Part shown: positions 8,449-18,000 of the stretch, in pieces | Layout: each line of letters begins with the position of its first letter | How positions within the stretch are numbered: position 1 is the stretch's first letter | DNA from: Microbacterium nymphoidis | Lineage (GTDB): Bacteria; Actinomycetota; Actinomycetes; Actinomycetales; Microbacteriaceae | NCBI RefSeq assembly: GCF_021044885.1 | Contig: NZ_JAJNOD010000001.1 | Span: forward strand, 1,860,001-1,924,000 | Direction: 5' to 3' | DNA length: 64,000 bases | Translations under genes and position numbers: made by a program | The notes under the pieces: model-generated | What the model was told of the DNA's origin: nothing | Seen by the model: only the letters and a program-made list of their open reading frames with translations | The model's database searches: none

Positions 8449-9012
8449 CTAGCGCGCGAGTGCGGAGTCGATCAGCGTCTCGGCTGCGGCCCGTGCCTCC
8501 GTCGCCACGCGAGGGTCCGACGATATCGCCGCTGTGGTCTGAGCACCTTCGGCGAGGATGGAGAGCTGCGAGGCGAGCGCAGCAGACGCTCCGGCCTCTG
8601 CCGCGAGCGCTGCCATCTGCTCTTGAAACGACGCCTTGTGCTCTCGCACGATCTGCGCGATCTCGGGATGGGTGCCACCGAGCTCTCCGAACGCATTGAT
8701 GAAGGCGCAGCCGCGGAAGTCATCGGCACAGAACCAGTCCTCCAGGTGACGGTAGACGGCGAGCATGCGAGCCCGCGGTTCCTCCCCCGCCGCGCTCACC
8801 GCCGCGGCCAGCCCGGACTCCCACTCCTCGTGCTTGCGCTGCAGCACAGCCGCGATGATGTCCGTCTTGGACGGGAAGAGTGCGTACAGGCGCCGGAGCG
8901 ACACGCCGGCGGCGGTGCGCAGCTCGTCCATTCCCACGGCCGCGTATCCCTTGCGGTAGTAGAGGTCCTCCGCCGCAGCGAGGATTTTCTCCCGCGCTTC
9001 CGATTCGGTCAT
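8449..9012 (-). CDS. TetR-family repressor
   Basis: A 187-residue TetR protein: N-terminal HTH at about residues 8-55 (ILAAAEDLYYRKGYAAVGMDELRTAAGVSLRRLYALFPSK), then a helical ligand-binding domain. It is divergent from the hydrolase gene at 9110. Two near-identical 16-bp palindromes lie in the 97-bp gap, so it very likely represses both itself and the hydrolase. The C-terminal domain resembles the group with a conserved CAFINAFGEL segment. Confidence 0.9.
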   Translation of the reverse strand: MTESEAREKILAAAEDLYYRKGYAAVGMDELRTAAGVSLRRLYALFPSKTDIIAAVLQRKHEEWESGLAAAVSAAGEEPRARMLAVYRHLEDWFCADDFRGCAFINAFGELGGTHPEIAQIVREHKASFQEQMAALAAEAGASAALASQLSILAEGAQTTAAISSDPRVATEARAAAETLIDSALAR

Positions 9013-9032
9013 GCGCTCAGTCTACTTGACAA

Positions 9033-9967
<935 letters not shown>

Positions 9968-10040
9968 CACAGCAGGTCGGCCACCGGCGCAGATTCCGAT
10001 AGCCGAGCGCCACCTGAGCACACCTGCTCACGTGGCGGCT

Positions 10041-10071
10041 CTGGCCTCGTGCCCCCGGGGCACGAGGCCAG
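10041..10071 (+). terminator. 31-bp near-perfect palindrome, likely terminator
   Basis: Arms 10041-10055 (CTGGCCTCGTGCCCC) and 10057-10071 pair perfectly around one base. It lies about 75 bp after the hydrolase stop and before the arsenic operon. The strong hairpin suits a terminator, although no T tract follows. Confidence 0.5.
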
Positions 10072-10147
10072 TTCGCCAATCTGCGCGCACCGGACCCGAT
10101 CCGCGGCCCATCCCGGTTCGTCCGGCAACGGACTCGCAGGGCTTCAC

Positions 10148-10191
10148 TTGTGGTTTGCATCGAAGTTCTTCAATATAGACGTATGTCAATA
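10148..10191 (+). promoter_or_regulatory. Candidate ars promoter with leaderless start
   Basis: TTGTGG (10148-10153) and CAATAT (10171-10176) are spaced 17 bp, and the ATG at 10183 lies 7 bp beyond the -10, so transcription could start at the start codon. TCAATA occurs twice (about 10170 and 10186) in this unusually AT-rich patch, a plausible target for the ArsR domain encoded downstream. This is inference. Confidence 0.35.
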
Positions 10192-11331
10192 CAAGGAGGC
10201 GGCCCGGCAGAGGTTGAGGGGTCGGCAGTATGCGGAGATACGACGGCGCGGCGGCACCTATCGACGCTCCATCGCTGGCTCCCGCTGTGGATCGCGCTCG
10301 CCATGCTTGCGGGGCTCCTGCTCGGACGATTCGTCCCTGGCGTCTCCGAGGTGCTCGCCCGCCTTGAGGTCGGTGGAATCTCGGCCCCCATCGCACTGGG
10401 ACTCCTCGTGATGATGTATCCCGTGCTCGCGAAGGTCCGATACGACAGGGTGGCCGCCGTCACCGGCGACAAGAAGCTGCTCGTCTCGTCCCTTGTCCTG
10501 AACTGGCTCGTCGGCCCCGCGTTGATGTTCGCACTCGCGTGGATCTTCCTCCCTGAGCTCCCGGAGTACCGGACGGGACTCATCATCGTCGGACTCGCCC
10601 GCTGCATCGCGATGGTGGTCATCTGGAACGACCTCGCCTGCGGGGACCGCGAAGCAGCGGCCGTGCTCGTGGCCATCAACTCCGTGTTCCAGGTCTTCGC
10701 ATTCTCGCTCCTGGGCTGGTTCTACCTCACCGTGCTCCCCGGCTGGCTCGGACTCGGCAGTCAGGGCCTGAACGTCTCGGTCTGGCAGATCGCCCTCAAC
10801 GTGCTGGTCTTTCTCGGTGTCCCGCTCGTCGCGGGCTTCGCGTCGCGCCTCATCGGCGAGAGGGCGAAGGGCAGGGAATGGTACGAGGAGAAGTTCCTGC
10901 CACAGATCGGACCGTGGGCACTCTGTGGACTGCTGTTCACCATCACCCTGCTGTTCGCGCTACAGGGGCACCAGGTGACCTCCCGTCCGTGGGATGTCGC
11001 ACGCATAGCTCTTCCCCTGCTGGCATACTTCGCGATCATGTGGTTCCTCGGTATCGGCGTCGGAAGGGCTGTGGGGCTGGGCTACGCTCGATCCTCCACA
11101 CTCGCCTTCACCGCCGCCGGGAACAATTTCGAACTCGCCATCGCCGTCGCGATCGCGACGTTCGGGGCCACATCGGGCCAGGCTCTCGCCGGCGTCGTCG
11201 GTCCGCTGATCGAAGTACCGGTTCTTGTCGGCCTCGTTTACGTCTCCCTGTGGGCAGCCCGTCATTGGTTCCGAACCGATCCGTTCGCTTCCGCGACCAG
11301 CGCCCGGGCGACGTCGGAGATTCTCGCGTGA
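10183..11331 (+). CDS. acr3: Arsenite efflux permease, ACR3 family
   Basis: A 382-residue inner-membrane arsenite antiporter with about 10 hydrophobic segments. The essential ACR3 Cys is Cys141 in GLARCIAMVVIW, and the conserved Glu of a later helix is in NNFELAIAVAIATFG. It exports As(III) produced by the downstream arsenate reductases. The start at 10183 (MSIQGGG) has no Shine-Dalgarno but fits a leaderless promoter; AAGGAGG inside the coding start has no in-frame start codon after it. The GTG of the next gene overlaps its stop. Confidence 0.93.
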   Translation: MSIQGGGPAEVEGSAVCGDTTARRHLSTLHRWLPLWIALAMLAGLLLGRFVPGVSEVLARLEVGGISAPIALGLLVMMYPVLAKVRYDRVAAVTGDKKLLVSSLVLNWLVGPALMFALAWIFLPELPEYRTGLIIVGLARCIAMVVIWNDLACGDREAAAVLVAINSVFQVFAFSLLGWFYLTVLPGWLGLGSQGLNVSVWQIALNVLVFLGVPLVAGFASRLIGERAKGREWYEEKFLPQIGPWALCGLLFTITLLFALQGHQVTSRPWDVARIALPLLAYFAIMWFLGIGVGRAVGLGYARSSTLAFTAAGNNFELAIAVAIATFGATSGQALAGVVGPLIEVPVLVGLVYVSLWAARHWFRTDPFASATSARATSEILA

Positions 11332-12293
11332 CCGAAGGATGCACTCCCACCACGATGCACGCCATGGGTGAACCGGCCGCCGGTGCTCTGGCGGCAATTC
11401 TGAAGGCGCTCGCCGATCCGCTGCGCGTGCGCATGCTCTCGGCGATCTCGACAGACTCTCGCGGCGAGGCGTGCGTCTGCGATCTCGAAGCCCTCGCTGA
11501 CGTCTCACAGCCCACCATCTCGCACCATCTGAAGGTCATGCGTGACGCTGGAGTGCTCGAATCCGAGCGGCGCGGCACGTGGGTGTACTACCGGATCACG
11601 CCCAGCTTGCGGCCAGCGGTGACAATGCTGCTGGATTCCTTTGCGCCCACTGCCGTAGACGCCGACCAGCCCACCGACACCCGCCTTGCGGATGTCGATG
11701 CCGAGCTCACCCGCATCGCCGCGGATATGCATGACAACCACCCGGCACTCGATCCGCAGCTCGTTGTGCACGTGGTTCGCGAGTCTTACGCGGGCCTCGC
11801 CCGCCGCACCACCGTCTCGCGCCCACTCGTCCCGCTGACCGAGAAGTTCGCCCGCCAGCGCCTCGACGACCTCTCGCGCGACACGACGACGGACGCGCCG
11901 CACGTTCTGTTCGTCTGCGTCGCGAACGCCGGACGCTCACAGCTCGCCGCGGCGCTCCTCACCGAGCGCTCGGGCGGGCGCGTCATCGCCCGCTCCGCCG
12001 GATCAGCTCCGGCGGGACGCGTTCAGCCCCGGGTACGTGCGCTGATCGAGGAGATCGATCCCACATCCGACCCGTTCCCCAAACCCCTCACCGATGACGC
12101 GGTGCGGGCTGCCGATGTGGTCATCACAATGGGCTGCGGTGACGTCTGCCCCGTCATTCCCGGCGTCCGCTACGAGGATTGGCCCGTGGGCGACCCCGCG
12201 CTCGCCTCCCCCGCCGGCATCGAGGCCATCCGCGACGACATCGCTGCACGCGTCGAAACCCTCCTCACCACCCTCGGAAAGCGACCATCATGA
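11328..12293 (+). CDS. ArsR regulator fused to arsenate reductase
   Basis: A 321-residue fusion. Residues about 20-105 form an ArsR/SmtB winged helix with the As(III)-binding Cys pair Cys49 and Cys51 in EACVCDLEAL and recognition helix SQPTISHHLKVMRDAGVL. Residues about 120-185 form the three-helix bundle seen before some actinobacterial reductases. Residues about 190-320 are a low-molecular-weight phosphatase-like arsenate reductase with Cys197-X5-Arg203 and further Cys at 270 and 274. The GTG start has GGAG 8 bp upstream and overlaps the acr3 stop. Sensing and arsenate reduction thus sit on one chain. Confidence 0.9.
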   Translation: MTEGCTPTTMHAMGEPAAGALAAILKALADPLRVRMLSAISTDSRGEACVCDLEALADVSQPTISHHLKVMRDAGVLESERRGTWVYYRITPSLRPAVTMLLDSFAPTAVDADQPTDTRLADVDAELTRIAADMHDNHPALDPQLVVHVVRESYAGLARRTTVSRPLVPLTEKFARQRLDDLSRDTTTDAPHVLFVCVANAGRSQLAAALLTERSGGRVIARSAGSAPAGRVQPRVRALIEEIDPTSDPFPKPLTDDAVRAADVVITMGCGDVCPVIPGVRYEDWPVGDPALASPAGIEAIRDDIAARVETLLTTLGKRPS

Positions 12294-12685
12294 CCACAGT
12301 CCTGTTCGTCTGCGTGCACAACGCCGGCCGCTCCCAGATGGCCGCCGGATTCCTGCGCGAGCTCGCCCCCGGCATCCAGGTGCTCTCCGCGGGCTCCATC
12401 CCTGCCGACCAGATCAACCCCACGGCTGTCGACGCGATGGCCGAGGTCGGGATCGACATCGCCTCGCAGGCACCGAAGGTGCTCACCACCGAGGCCGTCC
12501 AGGAGTCGGACGTCGTCATCACGATGGGTTGCGGCGATGCCTGCCCGTTCTTTCCGGGCAAGCGCTACGAAGACTGGAAGCTCGACGACCCTGCGGGGCA
12601 GGGAATCGAGCCGGTGCGCGTGATCCGTGACGAGATCAAGGGACGCGTCGAGGAGCTGATTGCGAGCCTTCAGTCTCGACCCTGA
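12290..12685 (+). CDS. arsC: Arsenate reductase, LMW-PTP type
   Basis: A 131-residue cytosolic enzyme reducing As(V) to As(III). The active loop is Cys8-X5-Arg14 (FVCVHNAGRSQ); Cys81 and Cys85 in MGCGDACPFF are candidates for the resolving thiols, or for thiol transfer with mycothiol/mycoredoxin as known in corynebacteria. Its ATG overlaps the stop of the fusion gene (ATGA), showing coupling. It is a second reductase in the same operon, related to the C-terminal domain of the fusion. Confidence 0.92.
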   Translation: MTTVLFVCVHNAGRSQMAAGFLRELAPGIQVLSAGSIPADQINPTAVDAMAEVGIDIASQAPKVLTTEAVQESDVVITMGCGDACPFFPGKRYEDWKLDDPAGQGIEPVRVIRDEIKGRVEELIASLQSRP

Positions 12686-13209
12686 CTTGCCGGACGGGAA
12701 GACACGGATTGCGCGCCAGGGGATCCTGGGTCGCCCTCTAGCACCCGTGCCCTGGTCCATAATGCAGTTCGTCCGGCTGTCCGATGAGTCAACGATCGAC
12801 GTCGTCCGCGAGCACGAAGCCGCATCTCCCGGTTACCGGAGTCGCGTCGATGGATCCGCCGTTCGGGCTTGCGGTGCTTGCACTCCTGGTGGGCGTTGCC
12901 GGCATGATCGTCGCACGCCACCGGTCACGGTCCTAAGCTCGTGACAAGGACGACAAACTCTGGGACACTCGAGTTCTGAATCTCGCGGTGCCACCGATAA
13001 CTGTGTCGTGCGCAGATCGAGGCTTGAGCGGTGGGGCCGAGGGGCGCCTCCCGCCGCGCGTCAGCCCGGAATTGGGGTTGGGGAGCTTCCTCCTAGGTGG
13101 CGGGTCGCGCAATTCACCCGCCCTGCGCACCACCATCATACGGATGGGGTTTCTGACCTTCCGCGACGCGGAATCGCCGGATATTTCGGGCCTACCCCAG
13201 ACTCCGCTT
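12686..13209. other. Intergenic stretch, 524 bp
   Basis: It lies between arsC and the convergent sigma-factor gene. Apart from one possible microprotein (12850-12936) I see no convincing coding frame, RNA gene or terminator. Confidence 0.5.
12850..12936 (+). CDS. Possible 28-residue single-pass membrane microprotein
   Basis: ATG 12850 has GGAG (12838-12841) 8 bp upstream. The product starts MDPPFGLAVLALLVGVAGMI, one hydrophobic helix, and ends with a basic tail (ARHRSRS), the topology of a small single-pass membrane peptide. There is no homology claim; it may be chance. Confidence 0.3.
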   Translation: MDPPFGLAVLALLVGVAGMIVARHRSRS

Positions 13210-14973
13210 CTACTTCTCTACGTCGAGTGTGGTGGAGCTCCACGGACCGAAGTTTCTTCCCGATGCATCGGCGTAGCGGAGTTGGATCGACTGGTGCCCG
13301 GGCGGGAGGGTGAAGTACTCGTTCCAGAGACCGGATGCAGGGACAGTAAGAGTCTGAATAACGTGTGTCGCCGAGGTTTTTCTCTGGATTATAGTGTCGG
13401 GGTTCTCTGACATCTGAAACCGAAAGCTCGTTCCGTTCACGACGCTGTGGTCGCGGGGTGTGTCGGGGATAGGTGGCGCGGCCAGGGAGTACTCCAGACG
13501 CGGAGTGGGCGCGGAGACAGCCGTACCCACTGTCTGGAAAACAGCTGCGCTGTGGTCTCCGGGACTACTGCTCGACAGGTGAACAGACCAGTCGCCGAAA
13601 GCATCCACTGTGGTCTGTGCAATGGCTTTCCCGTGGGTATCGATCACGGTGATCTTGGCTCCCGGGTACGACGAGGTACCTGACAGCCAGGGGTAGAGCC
13701 GGGGATCGCTCTGCTCTATTTCAGCGTCCGGTGCTTCTATGGTGGCTGGCTGTTCAGCCGGTGGGGAAACCGGTGTGGGCGTCATCGTCGGTGGAGTGGT
13801 AGGCGGCACCGGCGCGCTCGTCGGGTTCGTTGTCGGCATAGTGCCCGGGGGCTGCTCGTCCTCAGTTCGGGCTTCGCTCTTTGATGGTGCGGGGACCGGC
13901 GATGCAGTTGGTGTGCGGGACTGGGGAGTCTCTGTGGATTCTGCCGGTGGAGGCGCCGGGGAAGTCGAATCTGTTGCCGCGGAGGCAGCGTCCGGGCGGT
14001 CTGCTGAGTTCTGAACCAGCGCCGAGATCGCGATCATCCCGCCCGCACCCGCGATAACGAGTGCCGCTACGGCGAGTGACGCCCGTCTTGACGCGGGTGT
14101 GGGCTGTGGGCCTCTGATGTCGCCCTGTGTGGGCGTGGCGGGGAGCTGTGACGCGAGATGTTCGGGCACAGGCGGCGGGGACATGGTCGACAAATAGTGC
14201 GAGGCACCCGCTACGCCTGCCACCGCGGGAAGGAGCACGAGGGCGAGATTGCGGGCAACGAGCCGCGCCTCAGCAAGCGCATGAGTGCACTGATCGCAGT
14301 CGGCCAGATGCGCTTCGACCTTTACCCGTGCTCGCGTGGAGAGTCCGTTGCGGGTGTATGCGCCGAGCGATCTGATCGTTGCACGGCACTCTTCACTGCT
14401 GGCGCGCGTGAGTTGAGCTGAGAGCCACGCGTCCCGAAATGCTCGCTTGGCTCGAACGACGAGCGCTGAAACGCCGTTCGCGGTCAGTCCCAATCGCGTA
14501 GCGATCTCGCGTGGCGGCACCCCGTCGACGTGGCTGTACCAGAGCACCCCCTGCCATCGTGGAGGGAGTGTGGCGAATGCCTGAGCTGCCGCGTTGTTCT
14601 CCTCCATGGTGATCATGACTTGTTCAGTAGTTGCCGCCGTTGGGTCGGCGGCGTCTTGGATTTCCGAGTAGGAGTATTCGGCGCGAGCGATGTGCCTGTT
14701 GTAGTGCTGGCGCCCGGTGTTGCGAACAGTGGCGATTAGATAGGCCCGAAATTCACCTCGCGGGCCCTTACCCTGACGAAGCGCGGTCAGAAGCCGTTCG
14801 AAGCTCTCGGAGACGATGTCCTCCGCAGAAAGGGTCGAAAAGCTCCGCGCCACCGACATCGCTACGCCGGCATGGCGTCTCCAAAGCTCACCGAATGCGG
14901 TGCTGTCTCCCGCACGCACCTGTCGCAGCAGATCATCGTCGGATGCTTCTAGACCGAATGGATCGTCGTTCAC
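13210..14973 (-). CDS. Sigma-70 factor fused to anti-sigma zinc finger, TM and extracellular domain
   Basis: A 587-residue chimera. Residues about 12-95 are sigma region 2 (DIVSESFERLL) and about 133-185 are region 4 (LPPRWQGVLWYSHVDGVPPREIA). Residues about 195-230 resemble a ZAS anti-sigma zinc finger (His222-X3-Cys226-X2-Cys229, with Cys196). A membrane helix is at 299-320 and a Pro/Thr/Ser-rich stalk at about 323-420. The last 165 residues are beta-rich and Ig-like. The sigma part is cytoplasmic and the tail outside, so activation would need release, for example by proteolysis. It lies downstream of the giant surface-protein gene on the same strand, beyond a terminator. Confidence 0.85.
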   Translation of the reverse strand: MNDDPFGLEASDDDLLRQVRAGDSTAFGELWRRHAGVAMSVARSFSTLSAEDIVSESFERLLTALRQGKGPRGEFRAYLIATVRNTGRQHYNRHIARAEYSYSEIQDAADPTAATTEQVMITMEENNAAAQAFATLPPRWQGVLWYSHVDGVPPREIATRLGLTANGVSALVVRAKRAFRDAWLSAQLTRASSEECRATIRSLGAYTRNGLSTRARVKVEAHLADCDQCTHALAEARLVARNLALVLLPAVAGVAGASHYLSTMSPPPVPEHLASQLPATPTQGDIRGPQPTPASRRASLAVAALVIAGAGGMIAISALVQNSADRPDAASAATDSTSPAPPPAESTETPQSRTPTASPVPAPSKSEARTEDEQPPGTMPTTNPTSAPVPPTTPPTMTPTPVSPPAEQPATIEAPDAEIEQSDPRLYPWLSGTSSYPGAKITVIDTHGKAIAQTTVDAFGDWSVHLSSSSPGDHSAAVFQTVGTAVSAPTPRLEYSLAAPPIPDTPRDHSVVNGTSFRFQMSENPDTIIQRKTSATHVIQTLTVPASGLWNEYFTLPPGHQSIQLRYADASGRNFGPWSSTTLDVEK

Positions 14974-15011
14974 TCGTAGTTCTCTCTGGGACTCCGCCTG
15001 ACATACACAAG

Positions 15012-15047
15012 GGTGACGGGCACGGTCGAAGCACCGTGCCCGTCACC
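15012..15047 (-). terminator. Terminator after the giant surface-protein gene
   Basis: A 14-15 bp perfect stem (15013-15026 with 15033-15046, arm GTGACGGGCACGGT) and a 6-nt loop, about 20 bp past the stop at 15068. It separates the surface-protein gene from the sigma-factor gene. Confidence 0.65.
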
Positions 15048-15067
15048 ATCAGCGCGTTAGCGCCAGA

Positions 15068-18000
15068 TCAGGAGTTCACCTCCCGGGCACGACGGCGCGC
15101 GATGAGCCAGAACCCGAGCGCGAGTACCGCGATTCCGAGCAACGCACCGCCTGTCCAGATCGTCGTTCCTGTCGTGGGCAGTGGCGGCGTCACCGTGGTC
15201 ACCGTGCGGCAATCTGCATCGTCCGAGTCGGGCGAGCAGTTCGCCCCCACCTCAGGCGGGGTCACCACCACGTTGCGCATCTCACCGGCCGACCGTGTGG
15301 TCACGGAGTAGGTAATCGTCACACTCTCGCCCGCAGGCAGCGCACCAGCCCATGACAACACCGGTTGCTCGTACACGGCCCCGCTCGTCGCGTCGTTGTT
15401 GTAACGGGCATGTTCCAGCACGGACGAAAGATCATCGGTGAAGGTGGCAGGGCGTTCCTCTGTGTAGTCCATCGCACCCGTGTTGGTGACAAGGATGCTG
15501 AACGTCACGCGCTCACCAATAGTTGCCCGTTGTGTCGACACCGTCTTGGCGACGGTGAAGCTTGCCACTGGCGTCTCAGTGACACAGCCGCCTGCTTCCG
15601 CACATCCGCCACCGGGGCCATCGCTGACGACAGCGTTGCGCAGGACACCGTCTCCTGTGGCTGGACTGTTGACGGTCACCGAGTACGTCACCGTGACGGA
15701 CTCGCCAACCCCGAGGGCACCGGACCATCGCAGGGTGTCGCCTGCGACTTCGGCGCCCGCGGAGGCGTCACCGTTGTACGTGGCGTCATCGAGCACACCA
15801 GACATATCGTCGCTGACGGATGCCGGCATCTCAGTCGTATACGGGACCTGGCCGGTGTTGGAAACAGTCAGGGTGTACGTCACGCGCCCACCGAGGACAA
15901 CGTCGCTCGTGTCAGCGGTCTTGCTGACGGTGTACGAGGCAACTTCAGTCTGCGTCACACAACCTCCCTCTACGCAGGCACCGCCCGGAGAGGTCGGTGC
16001 CACGACATTGCGCAGCTGGAAGTCCCCACGTACGGGGTCGTCCACGGTCACACTGTAAGTCACCTGGAGCGTCTCGCCTACGGCCAGCGGTCCGGACCAA
16101 CGAAGGGTCGAACCATCCACAGAACCGCCTGCAGAAACGTCTCCGTTGTAACGGGCGTCGTCCAGCACGCGCGTAAGGTCATCAGAGAACGAGGCTGGCT
16201 CCGCGTCGGTGTAGTCGACCTGACCCGTGTTCGTGATCGTGATCGTGTATGTCACGACATCACCCGGGAGCGCGGTCTCCTGGGATGCCTCCTTAAGCAC
16301 GGTGTAGGAGCCGGCGGGGACATTGGCCACACACGAAGGATCAGTGGAGCCTTCCTCACAGTTGCCGCCCGTGTTCGGGGGAGTGACAACCGTGTTGTTC
16401 AGCTGCCCATCGCCGCTCGCCGGGTCGTTGACCGTGACGGAGTAGGTAACCGTCACCGTCTCCCCCACGGCCAGCGGTCCGGACCATGACAGTGTCGGAG
16501 CCTCGTAACCGATACCGGCGCCACTGCTGCTGGTCGCGTCGCCGTTGTACGTGGCGTCATCGAGAACGCGAGACAGATCGTCCGAGAACGAGGCGGGCGC
16601 GGCATCGGTGTAGTCGAGCTGCCCGATGTTGGTGACCGTGATGGTGTAGTCGATAACCTCACCCGGAAGCACAGACGTCGCCGATGTCGTCTTCACAACG
16701 CTGAGCGCCTGCACGGGGGTTGTCGTCGTGCACTCCCCGTCGGTGGCACATCCGCCACCTGGCGAGGTCGGCACGACGGCGTTGCGGAGTGTGAAGTCCC
16801 CCGTCACCGTGCTGTCAACCGTCACCGAGTAGGTGATCGTACGCGATCCACCAACGGGCAACGGTCCAGACCAGGTGAGCGTGTTGCCGGACACCGTGGC
16901 ACCGTTGCTGGCATCCCCGTTGTACGTGGCGTCATCCAGCACACCCGACAGATCGTCCGAGAACGACGCAGGCTCACTAACCGTGTAGTCCACGTCACCC
17001 GTGTTCGTCACCGTCACCGTGTACGTGACCACACCGCCCGGGAGTACCGAAGTCTGGTCCGCAGTCTTGGAGACCGTGTACGACGCAACAGGCGTGGTCG
17101 TCGTGCACTCACCCTCCGGGTCGCAACTGCCGCCCGGAGTCGTCGGGACCACTGCGTTCGCCAGGTTCTGGTCACCGGTCAGCGGATCGTTCACCGTCAC
17201 CGAGTAAGTCACGTCGACCGTCTCCCCAACGGACAACGGTCCAGACCAGGCCAGCGTGTTGCCGGACACCGTGGCACCGTTGCTGGCATCCCCGTTGTAC
17301 GTGGCGTCATCCAGCACACCCGACAGATCGTCCGAGAACGACGCAGGCTCACTAACCGTGTAGTCCACGTCACCCGTGTTCGTCACCGTCACCGTGTACG
17401 TGACCACGTCACCCGGGAGTACCGAAGTCTGGTCCGCAGTCTTGGAGACGATGTACGACGCGACTGGCGTGTTGGTGGCGCACTCGCCTTCCGGATCGCA
17501 TTCGCCGGTCGGTCCCGTCGGCACGACGGCGTTCGCCAGGTTCTGGTCACCGGTGAGCGGATCGTTCACCGTCACCGAGTAGGTCACCTGGACAGTCTCG
17601 CCGATGGCCAACGGTCCAGACCACGTCAACGTATCACCCGCCACTGTGGCACCACTGCTGGCATCCCCGTTGTAGGTCGCGTCATCCAGCACACCCGACA
17701 GGTCATCCGAGAACGAGGCCGGCGCATCAGTCGTGTAGTCCACCGCGCCGGTATTGGTCACCGTCACCGTGTAGGTGACCATGTCACCCGGGAGCACCGA
17801 GGCCTGGTCAGCCGACTTGGCGACCATGAAGCCTTGGATCGGCGTCACCGTGCACCGATAAGGCGGAGCGGTCGGGAAAGGCCGACCAGGCACCCATGGT
17901 CCGGGCGGCGGGAAGGGCGGGCGGCATTCCTCAGGCGGTGTGGATCCGGGCGCCATGAGGAAGTTGTTCGCCGAGCTGTTGCCACGCTGCGATGCCTCCT

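Noticed and set aside
15365..16489. Long plus-strand frames opposite the surface-protein gene
   Set aside because: Their His/Arg/Gly repeats mirror the DUF11 repeats on the other strand.
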